NCBI GenBank assembly: GCA_043800975.1
Contig: JAZDMK010000034.1
Span: 1-17,615, forward strand
Direction of reading: 5' to 3'
Length of the DNA stretch: 17,615 nucleotides
Source: JAZDMK01 sp043800975
GTDB lineage: Bacteria; Bacteroidota; Bacteroidia; Bacteroidales; JAHJDW01
Positions 1-7,932 of the stretch are shown piece by piece. The number at the start of each line of letters is the position of its first letter. The stretch's first letter is position 1. Made by a program: the position numbers and the translations under genes. The notes under the pieces are model-generated. The model did no database searches and was not told the DNA's origin. It worked only from the letters and a program-made list of their open reading frames with translations.

Positions 1-1106
1 GAACTGTCAACAATATTTCCGGATGCAAATGTGATACTGACAGAGTCAACATAAGGCCAGTTGTTGTAGGGTAGTTGAATCTGGAATTGAGTATATACGG
101 ATGCGGCAGGTAACTTCAGCAGAACAGAATCAATTTTAATCTGTAAGCCAAGAGTAATTTCATAGCGGTGGGTCATGATCAAAACAAGTGCTGAGTCAGG
201 ACCAACGGGAGTATATTTATAGTATCCGCTGATTACATCAGGATTCAACCATACAGGCATTCCGCCCTCTGGTCCATTGTTTCCCAATGAACCATTTGAT
301 AATAAACCCAGGGTATCTCCAAATGCGCTTTGCAGGGATTCAATCTTGCAGGCATAGGTTCCGGATTGAGCATCGGTAGATTTACTAACGCTGGGAGAAG
401 CACTTCCGATAAAAGCGAAATTGGAAGTTGTCCAGTTACTAGGTTCATCAAAGCCAGTGGTGTTCCATGTTTCAAAGTTTCCGTTGGGAAGAGAAGTTGT
501 AACAGCGGCTGCTTTCACAAACAAACTATCGGCAATTAAGATACTTCCAGGAACTGCCATATGATTATTGATGTTAGAACTGGCAAGAATAATAACAACT
601 GAATCGGGAGAAAAAGGTAACAACCAAGTGACTTTTGATTTTTTTAATACAAAGGTTGTTTGCACACCAGTAAACTGGATGCTTCCAATTCCTAGAATGC
701 TTCCGTTATTTTTAAAGATAACAGCATACATACCCGTATCATTAGGCTGAATATTATGTTTAAAAAAACCATAAATGGAATCTGCTTTTACCGTGAACGG
801 TATACCTCCTGAGATACCTCCGGGAGATGGAAGGCCGGTGTATGCAATTCCGTTAATCGTATCATTGTTACTACCGGTAAAAGTTTGGAGTCTGCATCCA
901 TAGCTGCCCTGAATGTGGTCGGTTGTTCTTAAAACAGTAGAAGTATCTGCCGAAAGATAGCCCATCAAATTAGATGTGTTATACAAATCTGGATCCTGGA
1001 AATAAACAACAGGGCTCCAGTTTTCAAAACTGCTGTTTTGAATGGCTTGCGAAAATGCATTGGCAGAAGTTGTGGCCATAGCAAGAAGGAGGAAAAGTTT
1101 TTTCAT
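1..1106 (-). CDS. Secreted protein with two tandem PCMD-like domains, 5' part only (runs off left edge)
   Basis: The frame is open from the ATG at 1106 to the window edge (368 codons, no stop), so the C-terminus is missing. Residues 1-20 form a signal peptide (MKK, then a Leu-rich core, ending AFSQ). Two related segments follow: NSSFENW at 24-30 and NGNFETW at 208-214. Each is followed about 85 residues later by an aromatic strand (IYGFFKHN near 111; SGYYKYTP near 293) and by a strand in which Asp precedes a hydrophobic run (IADSLFV; IDSVLL). The FExW and YYKY pattern resembles the putative carbohydrate metabolism domain (PCMD) and similar beta-sandwich modules in Bacteroidota secreted proteins, many of which end in a type IX secretion sorting domain. 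Whether this one does cannot be seen here. It is transcribed separately from the peptidase gene upstream, with terminators between them. Exact function is unknown. The assignment to the domain class is by eye; secretion is much surer than carbohydrate binding. Confidence 0.8.
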   Translation of the reverse strand, partial: MKKLFLLLAMATTSANAFSQAIQNSSFENWSPVVYFQDPDLYNTSNLMGYLSADTSTVLRTTDHIQGSYGCRLQTFTGSNNDTINGIAYTGLPSPGGISGGIPFTVKADSIYGFFKHNIQPNDTGMYAVIFKNNGSILGIGSIQFTGVQTTFVLKKSKVTWLLPFSPDSVVIILASSNINNHMAVPGSILIADSLFVKAAAVTTSLPNGNFETWNTTGFDEPSNWTTSNFAFIGSASPSVSKSTDAQSGTYACKIESLQSAFGDTLGLLSNGSLGNNGPEGGMPVWLNPDVISGYYKYTPVGPDSALVLIMTHRYEITLGLQIKIDSVLLKLPAASVYTQFQIQLPYNNWPYVDSVSITFASGNIVDS

Positions 1107-1130
1107 AAGAAATGTAATTAGTGAGTAATA

Positions 1131-1138
1131 CAAAATTA
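1131..1138 (-). promoter_or_regulatory. Candidate Bacteroidota -7 promoter element
   Basis: On the minus strand this reads TAATTTTG, matching the TAnnTTTG consensus, and lies 24 bases before the ATG at 1106. No good -33 TTTG is visible at the expected spacing (TTTTCG is the closest), so this is a weak call. Confidence 0.35.
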
Positions 1139-1178
1139 ATAAAAAAATGCAGTTGATTCGAAAACTGGCTACTGCATT
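1139..1178 (-). terminator. Second, weaker terminator-like hairpin
   Basis: AATGCAGT (1146-1153) and ACTGCATT (1171-1178) form a perfect 8-bp inverted repeat around a 17-base loop. Read on the minus strand, the second arm runs directly into TTTTTTATTAA. It follows the stronger hairpin at 1180-1212 and may act as a backup terminator for the peptidase operon. The long loop makes it weaker than the first. Confidence 0.45.
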
Positions 1179-1179
1179 G

Positions 1180-1212
1180 AAAAAAAATAAGGGTGCGACT
1201 TTCGCCGCACCC
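1180..1212 (-). terminator. Intrinsic terminator of the serS-to-peptidase gene cluster
   Basis: GGGTGCG (1191-1197) pairs with CGCACCC (1206-1212), a GC-rich 7-bp stem with an 8-base loop. On the minus strand it is followed by TTATTTTTTTT. It starts 30 bases after the stop codon of the M2 peptidase gene, as expected for a Rho-independent terminator. Confidence 0.85.
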
Positions 1213-1242
1213 TCTCCTCACTAAAACCAAAACTATGAAAAA

Positions 1243-2943
1243 CTAATCAACAAATTGCTTCGCATAGTATTTTGCGGTGAGCTTTTCTCCTGTAGCCTTT
1301 TCAATCATGGCATTCCAGGTAAAAAGCGAGCCGGGGGAGAATATTTTTTCGGTAAGATATTTACCAACGTCAGCTTTGTTATAGAAACTCTGTCCGCGTG
1401 AATCTTCCGATTTGATTATATTTACTGTGATGTAATTATGTAATTGCGATGCGAGCAATTCACCCATCAGGTAGTTGTGATAGTAACAAGGTGAAGTGGC
1501 GATGTGAATTTTGGAAGCCCAGTCGGGTTCGTTACGATTTTCAGGCCGGGTGAGCAATTGGTATTTTTCCACTAAATCCCACCATAACTTATTTAGATCC
1601 TGATCGGGGTTCTCATACATCAACTTCTCAAATCTATACATCACCTGAGACCACCGACTAAACACCAATTGCTCCAGCCTGAGTACCTTATATGATTCTT
1701 CTGCTATTTTCTTTGCTTCCTGTTCATTAATGCCCAGTAAATCTTGCATCCATTGGGCATTGTTTGACATTCTGCCAAAAATCATTGCGATCGCTTCTGT
1801 TGTAAACGTATGAGCCGGGTCACGTAAAATAAACGGAAGTTTGCGATCAATATTTTTATCATACACCGCATGGCCAAATTCATGCAGCATAGTATTCATC
1901 CAATATGAATTGTCTTTGACATTGCATAGTACACGTACATCACCTTCGTTGTCAATATCGGTGCAGTAAGCATGCTGGTTCTTTCCTGGTTTTTCGAAAA
2001 GATCACTTTTCTTCACCATGTCTTCAATAGGAAGACCAATGCTTTTGAAATACCGGGTTGTTATTTCAACCAAATCTTTTCCTTTGTAATATTTGTCAAG
2101 ATCAACCTGATAAATCTTTGGTGCTTCCTGAAAGAAACGGTTCTGATAATGCCAGGGTCTCAGTTCTTCTTTTTTTACTTTATAACGTGCAGTAAGATTA
2201 GCATCAATTTCGTTTTTCAGTTTTACAAAAGAATCACGTGTGAGATTATCCAGTTCGTCAAATAATTTTTCAATCTCTGCAGGATCCTGTTCCCCTAATT
2301 TCAGGCTCATCTCATGATAGTTCTTGTAACCTAACTCGCGCGCTATTTCGTTACGCATTTTTACAAGCTTGCGGATGTCGGGTTCAATCATTTTACCAAC
2401 CTGTTTGCTTGCAATCCAGGTTGCTTCCAGTTCTTTGCTGTTATTTGAAGTGCGTAATACTTCCTCAATCTGGTTATCTGTAAGTTCTTTTGCTACACCC
2501 TGAACATCGGCACGGAAAGTAGAATATTTCTTCTCAACCTGCGTTTCCAGTGCAATGATTGCGTTCAGTTTCGAAGGTTCTACCTGATTGCTCAAAAACA
2601 TATTATACAATACTTCCAGCTGACGCTTTAAAGTATCATTTTCAATTTTACCTGATTCTTTAAATTCTTTTAATTTTTTGAAATCATCTTTGTTTGATAA
2701 AATAGTAACGATTTTATTTTGTGCATCTTCAGATTTTTTGAAAAATTCATCCTTGCCAGTTGTCGTTGCATCGAAATATGCAATGTTAGATTCTTTAAAA
2801 AGAGGAATGTATTTCCCTTCGAAAGTTTTAATGAAATCGGTAAGATCCTGATCCATGGTTTTCTTTTTTGATTCTCCACATCCCACTACTATCGAGGTTG
2901 CAAATAAAATTAAAACTGCTTTGCTGATAATATTCCGTTTCAT
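1243..2943 (-). CDS. M2-family (ACE-like) zinc metallopeptidase lipoprotein
   Basis: A predicted 566-residue lipoprotein, probably a dipeptidyl carboxypeptidase that removes C-terminal dipeptides from periplasmic peptides. Residues 1-22 are a lipoprotein signal with lipobox VVGC (Cys22). HEFGH at 354-358 supplies two zinc ligands and the catalytic Glu. A third ligand Glu383 follows in FTTEAIA, 25 residues after the second His, with LPFILRDPA between, as in ACE enzymes (LPVTFREGA...FHEAI). Near the C-terminus KIHIATSPCYYHNY (478-491) matches the ACE KFHIPSSVPYIRY region that holds substrate-binding His and Tyr. The ACE chloride-binding Arg position appears to be His. An upstream in-frame TTG at 2982 would add 13 residues ahead of the signal peptide; the ATG at 2943 gives a normal lipoprotein signal and is preferred. 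No Lys-Asp/Glu export signal follows Cys22, so periplasm-facing is more likely than surface. The M3 oligopeptidase family is the alternative, but the HExxH-to-Glu region fits M2 better. Confidence 0.85.
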   Translation of the reverse strand: MKRNIISKAVLILFATSIVVGCGESKKKTMDQDLTDFIKTFEGKYIPLFKESNIAYFDATTTGKDEFFKKSEDAQNKIVTILSNKDDFKKLKEFKESGKIENDTLKRQLEVLYNMFLSNQVEPSKLNAIIALETQVEKKYSTFRADVQGVAKELTDNQIEEVLRTSNNSKELEATWIASKQVGKMIEPDIRKLVKMRNEIARELGYKNYHEMSLKLGEQDPAEIEKLFDELDNLTRDSFVKLKNEIDANLTARYKVKKEELRPWHYQNRFFQEAPKIYQVDLDKYYKGKDLVEITTRYFKSIGLPIEDMVKKSDLFEKPGKNQHAYCTDIDNEGDVRVLCNVKDNSYWMNTMLHEFGHAVYDKNIDRKLPFILRDPAHTFTTEAIAMIFGRMSNNAQWMQDLLGINEQEAKKIAEESYKVLRLEQLVFSRWSQVMYRFEKLMYENPDQDLNKLWWDLVEKYQLLTRPENRNEPDWASKIHIATSPCYYHNYLMGELLASQLHNYITVNIIKSEDSRGQSFYNKADVGKYLTEKIFSPGSLFTWNAMIEKATGEKLTAKYYAKQFVD

Positions 2944-3008
2944 TTGAGAAATTTTTACAGCACAAAGAACGGAGTAATTCAACTAGCAGCCAAGTAATTT
3001 TTTGGTTA

Positions 3009-3617
3009 TTAGCCTAATGAGGCAAAAGTGTCGGTTTTAGTTCCAAATCTTTCTTTAAAAACTATTTTTTGTAGACCAAACCGAATACATTCTGTTTTTT
3101 CTCCCTCCAAAACTTGCTCGGGAAGTTCGGCTTCATCACCCCAAAAACCAATGGCAGCAGCTGTTAACGGAATGAATGAGTCGGGAACGGAAAAAAGCTC
3201 AATTGTTTTTTTCTGATCAAAGCCCGCCATCTGATGAACCAACAGTCCTTCATTGATCGCCTGTATCGTAAACTGGGCAAGCGCCTGGCCACAATCGTAT
3301 GCATGCCATGGGTTGGGTTTCATGTTGGTTTCGTTGATGGTGTTCGAAATACAGATTACAAGTAAAGGCGCGCGGGAAGCCCAAACCCGGTTTGCATCCA
3401 CCAAAACCGAAAGAATATTATTATAAGTGTCATCTCCCTGAAACCCGATTATGAATCGCCAGGGTTGTAAATTAAAAGCGGAAGGTGCCCAACGCGCAGC
3501 TTCAAATATCCGCCTTACACTTTCTTCAGGAATCGGTTTGCTGCTAAATGCACGTGTGCTCCATCTTTCTCTGATAGCGGGCAGAAGCGTACTATCCGTT
3601 TTCCTTGGTTTTCCCAT
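3009..3617 (-). CDS. Nitroreductase-family flavoprotein
   Basis: A 202-residue cytoplasmic protein of the NAD(P)H-dependent, FMN-binding nitroreductase fold. IRERWSTRAFS at 15-25 is the N-terminal FMN-phosphate-binding region of the family. APSAFNLQPWRFI at 44-56 is the typical APSxxNxQPW segment. A C-terminal AAIGFWGDEAELPE (153-166) corresponds to the family's GY/F-x-D-E strand. Substrate cannot be told from sequence; members reduce nitroaromatics, quinones, enones or act in cofactor metabolism. The start ATG lies inside the end of rsmA (26-base overlap in another frame), and no later in-frame start precedes the conserved RERWS motif, so the overlap is probably real and implies co-transcription with rsmA. 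The peptidase gene begins 65 bases downstream. Confidence 0.9.
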   Translation of the reverse strand: MGKPRKTDSTLLPAIRERWSTRAFSSKPIPEESVRRIFEAARWAPSAFNLQPWRFIIGFQGDDTYNNILSVLVDANRVWASRAPLLVICISNTINETNMKPNPWHAYDCGQALAQFTIQAINEGLLVHQMAGFDQKKTIELFSVPDSFIPLTAAAIGFWGDEAELPEQVLEGEKTECIRFGLQKIVFKERFGTKTDTFASLG

Positions 3618-4383
3618 TTTGCGAAAAAATTAAATTTGTTAAGCGGATATAATCCTGAACGGTTAATCTTTCTGCACGCAAATCCAAAACCGGATCTGTA
3701 TTGTCAAAGTCAATTGGTAAAAGCGATTTCAGTGCATTGCGCAATGTTTTTCTTCGCTGATTAAAAGCAGTACGAACAATATATGTGAACTTACCAGGAT
3801 CACAATTTAAATTTTCAATATGTCGGTTTGTAAGACGAATCACGCCGGATTTTACTTTGGGTGGTGGTGTAAAAACATGTTCATCTACGGAAAATAAATA
3901 TTCGCCCGAAAAATAGGCCTGCGTTAGAACACTGGGTATTCCATAAGTCTTATTGCCCGGTTCAGAAACAATTCGCTCGGCCATTTCTTTTTGAAACATG
4001 CCCACCATGCAGTCAACCTGATTTCGCAAATCAATAATTCGGAAAAGAATTTGTGAAGAAATGAAGTATGGGAAATTTCCAACAACAGTAACAGGTGATG
4101 GAAGCTTGTCTAATGAATAATGTAAAAAATCTCCATGGATGGTTCTTCCACGAAGGGAAGAGAAATTTTTTTCTAGGAACGAAATCGACTCACCGTCAAT
4201 TTCAATTAAGTGTAATTTTTCGCCAAACTTTTCTTCCAGAAATTGCGTGAGAATTCCCATGCCCGGTCCGACTTCCAGAACGCACCCGCTGGTTTCAGGA
4301 ACAGCATCAACAATACGTTTTGCTATATCAGGGTCATTCAGAAAATGCTGACCCAGCGATTTTTTTGGTTTTACATTATACAT
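3592..4383 (-). CDS. rsmA: 16S rRNA adenine-N6,N6-dimethyltransferase RsmA (KsgA)
   Basis: This enzyme uses S-adenosylmethionine to dimethylate two adjacent adenines in the 3'-terminal hairpin of 16S rRNA during 30S assembly (A1518/A1519 in E. coli numbering). The 263-residue protein has every family landmark: KKSLGQHFLND at 7-17, SAM motif I EVGPGMGILT at 37-46, acidic EID at 61-63, GDF at 84-86, the catalytic motif NFPYFIS at 103-109 (the NLPY signature with Phe in place of Leu, as often in this phylum), QKEMAERI at 131-138, FTPPPKV at 171-177 and FNQRRKTLRNAL at 207-218. Length is normal. The ATG at 4383 lies 6 bases after the stop of the TPR gene, indicating one transcript. Confidence 0.97.
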   Translation of the reverse strand: MYNVKPKKSLGQHFLNDPDIAKRIVDAVPETSGCVLEVGPGMGILTQFLEEKFGEKLHLIEIDGESISFLEKNFSSLRGRTIHGDFLHYSLDKLPSPVTVVGNFPYFISSQILFRIIDLRNQVDCMVGMFQKEMAERIVSEPGNKTYGIPSVLTQAYFSGEYLFSVDEHVFTPPPKVKSGVIRLTNRHIENLNCDPGKFTYIVRTAFNQRRKTLRNALKSLLPIDFDNTDPVLDLRAERLTVQDYIRLTNLIFSQNGKTKENG

Positions 4384-4389
4384 ATTACA

Positions 4390-6225
4390 TCAATCAAAGT
4401 TGAGCACATCACCGCGCAGTGTGCGAAAGCGTTTACGTGCTTCAACCGTCAAGATACTTCCCGGAAATTTCGTAAGCAGTTCTTCATAAAGCTGCATTGC
4501 CTTAGCGTTATCCTTATAAAATTTTTCCTGAATTTCAGCCAGATTAAATAATGCATCATCCCCCAGAATATCGAAACCGTATGAATCAATAATTATCTGA
4601 AGAACGACAACGGCTTCTTCCATGCGGCCCTGGCGCTGTAATATTTTTGATTTCAGGAAAAGTACATTGTCAAGAATCGGATGATTGGGAAACTGAACAT
4701 AAACGGAATCCAGTGTTGCAATTGCTTCCGGAAATTTATTTCTGTAAAACAAAAGATCAGCACGTGAATAAATCAGCAGGGCAGCGGTGGATGAATCAAT
4801 ATCAATGTTGTCGCTGATTTGTAAAGAAAGATCCAAAGCATCGTTTGCAATTAATTTTGAAGTGGCAGCTTTTAAAACATCCAGTTGCGCTTGTGCCCAA
4901 CGAAATTCACCACTATAATAATTCAGTTTTGCATTTCTGAATTTCGCTTCATGACCAATGGGATCACTTTTGAAATTCGGATCTTTTTCAACTTGCATAT
5001 ACAATAAAGAAGCGTCCCAGATTTCTCCCTGAAACAAAAGGATGTCTGCAAGATCAAGTTTTAACAATGCTTTTGTACTGGGCGTGACGTTGGAAATATC
5101 CATCGCATTTTCCAGAATGGTTCGCGCTTTTTGAGGATTATCAAGATAAAATGCTTCCAACTTTGCATAATCTTTTACAAGAAAAACTGTGGATGCAGAA
5201 ATCCCAAGTTCATCAAGGGTTGTAGTATATAATTTTTCAAGCTCCAGTAGTTCCACTTTTGTATAACCAGGTGTGGTTACAATTTTCTGCATCATCACAT
5301 TGGCCAGTTTTATTTTTGCAGAAACATAATTGATGCATTCCTCACCTTTGGTAATCACATACTGGTATGATTTAACAGCAATTTCATAGTCATTGTTGGA
5401 AGCAGCAAGCTGCCCGATGTCCATCAACCGTTCGCCATCTTCTTTAAATTTTCTGTCCAGTGCTTTTGCCTGATTGAAAGCTGATAAAAAATCTTTGTCC
5501 TGAATAGCAAGCCAGATAAGAAGTTTCGAAAGATATGTATTGTCAGGATTTTTCTGAACACGTTTCAGCAATTGTATTTTAAGTTGTTGTCTTCTTTCCC
5601 CGTTGATATCATGCTGAAAAAAACTTTGCAAAAGATTTTGCACAGATTCAAGATAAATACCGTTGAATTCAATGGCATCAAGATATTCCCTGATCATGGA
5701 AGCCGCATCGTTTTTTATTGCGTAAACCTGAGCCAGTTCTAAATAAAAAGGATAGTTGGCTTTGAAAACTTTCCTTCCTTGAAGATATGTTTTTTCGGCA
5801 TAGTCCCATTCACGTCGAATAAGAAAGGCATTCGCCAGATCTGTTACCTGTTGTTGATTTTGTGTAAGAGAAGAAACAGCATCATCATACGTTTTTTCTT
5901 TTTTCCTGTCATCGCCTTCCGACTGATAAATGAATCCAAGGTCGACCATATAACGCAGTTCCGTTGGGAATTGCTTAGCCTGTTTCTTCACCATTTTTTC
6001 AGCCTTTTCGTATTCCTTTGTTTCTAACAGGCAGATGAGGTAATTTGAATAAATGTTATAGGTTGGCTTTTTCTTAAAAATCTTTTCATAAAGATCAGCA
6101 GCTTTGTCATATTCTTTATCCTGAAAATATTGCTCAGCCAATACATCATCGTTATCCTGAGAAGATACCATAAGCGGCGTCAGGAAAGCCACACAGGTAA
6201 TCAGGATAATAATGATTTGTTTCAT
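4390..6225 (-). CDS. Exported tetratricopeptide-repeat protein
   Basis: A 611-residue protein starting with a signal peptide (MKQ, an Ile-rich core, then MVSSQ near 19-23) and made almost wholly of helical repeats. The clearest TPR units are near 30-60 (YFQDKEYDKAADLYEKIF) and the next helix pair (TKEYEKAEKMVKK). A C-terminal set has ALFNLAEIQEKF followed by KAMQLYEELLTKFPGS, of the TPR_6 kind seen in YbgF/BamD-like proteins. No enzyme motif is visible. No Cys lipobox is present, so it is probably periplasmic. It most likely acts as a protein-binding scaffold, but its partner is unknown. It lies between serS (11 bases) and rsmA (6 bases); this tight spacing argues for one operon rather than a shared pathway. 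Confidence 0.85.
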   Translation of the reverse strand: MKQIIIILITCVAFLTPLMVSSQDNDDVLAEQYFQDKEYDKAADLYEKIFKKKPTYNIYSNYLICLLETKEYEKAEKMVKKQAKQFPTELRYMVDLGFIYQSEGDDRKKEKTYDDAVSSLTQNQQQVTDLANAFLIRREWDYAEKTYLQGRKVFKANYPFYLELAQVYAIKNDAASMIREYLDAIEFNGIYLESVQNLLQSFFQHDINGERRQQLKIQLLKRVQKNPDNTYLSKLLIWLAIQDKDFLSAFNQAKALDRKFKEDGERLMDIGQLAASNNDYEIAVKSYQYVITKGEECINYVSAKIKLANVMMQKIVTTPGYTKVELLELEKLYTTTLDELGISASTVFLVKDYAKLEAFYLDNPQKARTILENAMDISNVTPSTKALLKLDLADILLFQGEIWDASLLYMQVEKDPNFKSDPIGHEAKFRNAKLNYYSGEFRWAQAQLDVLKAATSKLIANDALDLSLQISDNIDIDSSTAALLIYSRADLLFYRNKFPEAIATLDSVYVQFPNHPILDNVLFLKSKILQRQGRMEEAVVVLQIIIDSYGFDILGDDALFNLAEIQEKFYKDNAKAMQLYEELLTKFPGSILTVEARKRFRTLRGDVLNFD

Positions 6226-6236
6226 GATTGATAAAA

Positions 6237-7511
6237 TCAGGGAAGTGTGATTGCTGAAAAACCTGTATAATCCACTAATGCCTTGGGAATTTTAATTCCT
6301 TCTGCTGTCTGGTTGTTTTCAAGCAACGAAGCAACAATTCTCGGAAGAGCAAGTGCACTGCCGTTCAGCGTGTGTGCCAATATTGTTTTTTTCTCTTCTT
6401 TAATCCGAAGTTTCATGCGGTTCGATTGAAAAGTTTCGAAATTAGAAACGGAGCTAACTTCCAGCCAGCGCTGTTGTGCAGCAGAATATACTTCGAAATC
6501 AAACGTCAGGGCAGAGGCAAAACTTGTATCACCACCGCACAAGCGAAGTACACGGAAAGGAAGTTCCAGCTTACGCAATAAAGATTTCACATGTTCCACC
6601 ATTTCATTTAGTACATCGTATGATTTATCAGGATGAGAAATCTGAACGATCTCGACTTTATCAAACTGATGCAAACGATTCAGTCCGCGCACATCTTTAC
6701 CATACGAACCGGCTTCCCTCCGAAAACACGATGAATAGGCTGCATTGCGAATAGGAAGTTGTTCGGGTTTTATAATAACATCGCGGTATAAATTGGTAAC
6801 GGGAACTTCAGCGGTTGGTATCAAATAAAGGTTATCTGCCGTTGCGTGGTACATCTGACCTTCTTTGTCCGGAATCTGGCCGGTGCCAAAACCGGACGCT
6901 TCATTCACAAGCAGGGGCGGTTGAATTTCCATATAACCTGCTTTGATGGCTTCATCCAAAAAGAAATTGATCAAAGCACGTTGCAGGCGCGCGCCTTTGC
7001 CTGTGTATACAGGAAATCCGGAACCGGTAATTTTCACACCCAGTTCAAAGTCGATGAGTTTGTATTCGGAAGCAAGGTCCCAGTGAGGTTTTGCATCGGA
7101 TGATAATTGCGGAATTTCACCTTCCGTAAAAATTATTTCGTTATCTTCTGCAGTACGGCCGGGCTTTACAGAAGGATGCGGAATATTCGGTAATTGCACC
7201 AGTTGTGCATTAATAATTTCACCAACTTCTGCCAGTCTTTCGGAAACCGTTTTTTCACTTTCTTTTAATTGTTTGGTGAGTTCTTTTAATTCGGCTGCTT
7301 TTGTCTGCTCACCTTTTTTAAAACACTCGCCAATTTGCTTAGCATACTGGTTCGACTGATTATTGATAGAGTCAAGTTCACCTTTCAGTTTGCGATTTTC
7401 TTCATCCGTTTGAATAATGGAGCGGATCAGTTCTGCTGCATCAAAATTTTTAATCTTAAGTAATTCAACTATCTCCTCGGGCTTTTCTCGAATGATCGTT
7501 AAGGGTATCAT
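6237..7511 (-). CDS. serS: Seryl-tRNA synthetase
   Basis: Charges tRNA-Ser (and tRNA-Sec where present) with serine in the cytoplasm. The predicted 424-residue protein has the N-terminal long antiparallel coiled-coil arm that binds tRNA (about 25-105, rich in Glu, Lys and Gln) and a class II catalytic core. Motif 1 lies near 170-200 (GKGARLQRALINFFLDEA). TAEVP at 233-237 is the serine-site segment. Motif 2 is FRREAGSYGKDVRG at 263-276. Motif 3 is near 380-400 (HTLNGSALALPRIVASLLEN). The commonly called TTG at 7517 adds only Met-Asn; ATG at 7511 (MIPLTIIRE) fits the family's usual start better. A weak TTACTTTG (-7-like) sits at 7526-7533, only 14 bases ahead of the ATG. First gene of the minus-strand cluster ending at 1180. 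Confidence 0.97.
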   Translation of the reverse strand: MIPLTIIREKPEEIVELLKIKNFDAAELIRSIIQTDEENRKLKGELDSINNQSNQYAKQIGECFKKGEQTKAAELKELTKQLKESEKTVSERLAEVGEIINAQLVQLPNIPHPSVKPGRTAEDNEIIFTEGEIPQLSSDAKPHWDLASEYKLIDFELGVKITGSGFPVYTGKGARLQRALINFFLDEAIKAGYMEIQPPLLVNEASGFGTGQIPDKEGQMYHATADNLYLIPTAEVPVTNLYRDVIIKPEQLPIRNAAYSSCFRREAGSYGKDVRGLNRLHQFDKVEIVQISHPDKSYDVLNEMVEHVKSLLRKLELPFRVLRLCGGDTSFASALTFDFEVYSAAQQRWLEVSSVSNFETFQSNRMKLRIKEEKKTILAHTLNGSALALPRIVASLLENNQTAEGIKIPKALVDYTGFSAITLP

Positions 7512-7594
7512 ATTCAATTTTTTTACAAAGTAATAATAAAATCAGCTAAACTCATAATGTGATAACGCTGAAGGAAGTTAATTTTTATAAAAAG

Positions 7595-7634
7595 TAAATA
7601 AAAAAAGTCCTGCTTCGGAGGAAACAGGACTTTT
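7595..7634 (-). terminator. Intrinsic terminator after rplU-rpmA
   Basis: AAAAGTCCTG (7603-7612) and CAGGACTTTT (7625-7634) make a perfect 10-bp stem with a 12-base loop, 19 bases past the rpmA stop. On the minus strand the stem runs into a T-rich tail (7606 down to 7595). This separates the ribosomal-protein operon from serS. Confidence 0.88.
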
Positions 7635-7653
7635 GAATATCTTCAAAAATATT

Positions 7654-7920
7654 TTAAGCTACTGTTGGTGCAGGAAGAACAGAAACAAAAGACCTGTTCT
7701 GAGCTCTGCGTTTGAAAGTAACAACTCCGTCGGAGAGAGCGAAAAGAGTATGATCTTTTCCCATTCCTACATTGTCGCCGGCATAATGAACAGTGCCGCG
7801 CTGACGTACGATGATATTACCAGCAATGGCTTTTTGCCCGCCGTATATTTTAATGCCGAGTCGCTTGCTATGCGATTCACGTCCGTTATGGGAACTACCG
7901 GCTCCTTTTTTGTGTGCCAT
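7654..7920 (-). CDS. rpmA: 50S ribosomal protein L27
   Basis: L27 is a small basic protein of the large ribosomal subunit whose N-terminal tail reaches the peptidyl-transferase centre. The 88-residue product begins MAHKKGAGSSHNGRESHSKR, the diagnostic start of bacterial L27. GxKxYGGQ-type residues follow (LGIKIYGGQ, 21-29), then IIVRQRGTVHYAG (36-48) and VGMGKDHTLFAL (51-62). It has no cleavable Firmicutes-type N-terminal extension. It follows rplU by 12 bases, the conserved L21-L27 pair, and is closed by a strong terminator. Confidence 0.98.
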   Translation of the reverse strand: MAHKKGAGSSHNGRESHSKRLGIKIYGGQKAIAGNIIVRQRGTVHYAGDNVGMGKDHTLFALSDGVVTFKRRAQNRSFVSVLPAPTVA

Positions 7921-7932
7921 ACAACTGTGTTT

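Noticed and set aside
330..750. Plus-strand short open frames opposite the secreted-protein gene
   Set aside because: They are shadows of a continuous minus-strand coding frame with a signal peptide and repeated domains.
1024..1230. A 68-codon minus-strand frame spanning the start of the secreted-protein gene
   Set aside because: It runs through both terminator hairpins and into a well-supported gene in another frame, with no domain.
2944..2982. TTG start for the M2 peptidase, adding 13 residues
   Set aside because: The extension precedes an ideal lipoprotein signal peptide beginning at ATG 2943. The same reasoning rejects TTG 12996 for the DUF5689 protein and TTG 7517 for serS.
3003..3020. 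A small GCCT/AGGC hairpin at the end of the nitroreductase gene
   Set aside because: Four base pairs only and no T run, so it is not a credible terminator. The peptidase probably lies in the same transcript or has its own weak promoter.
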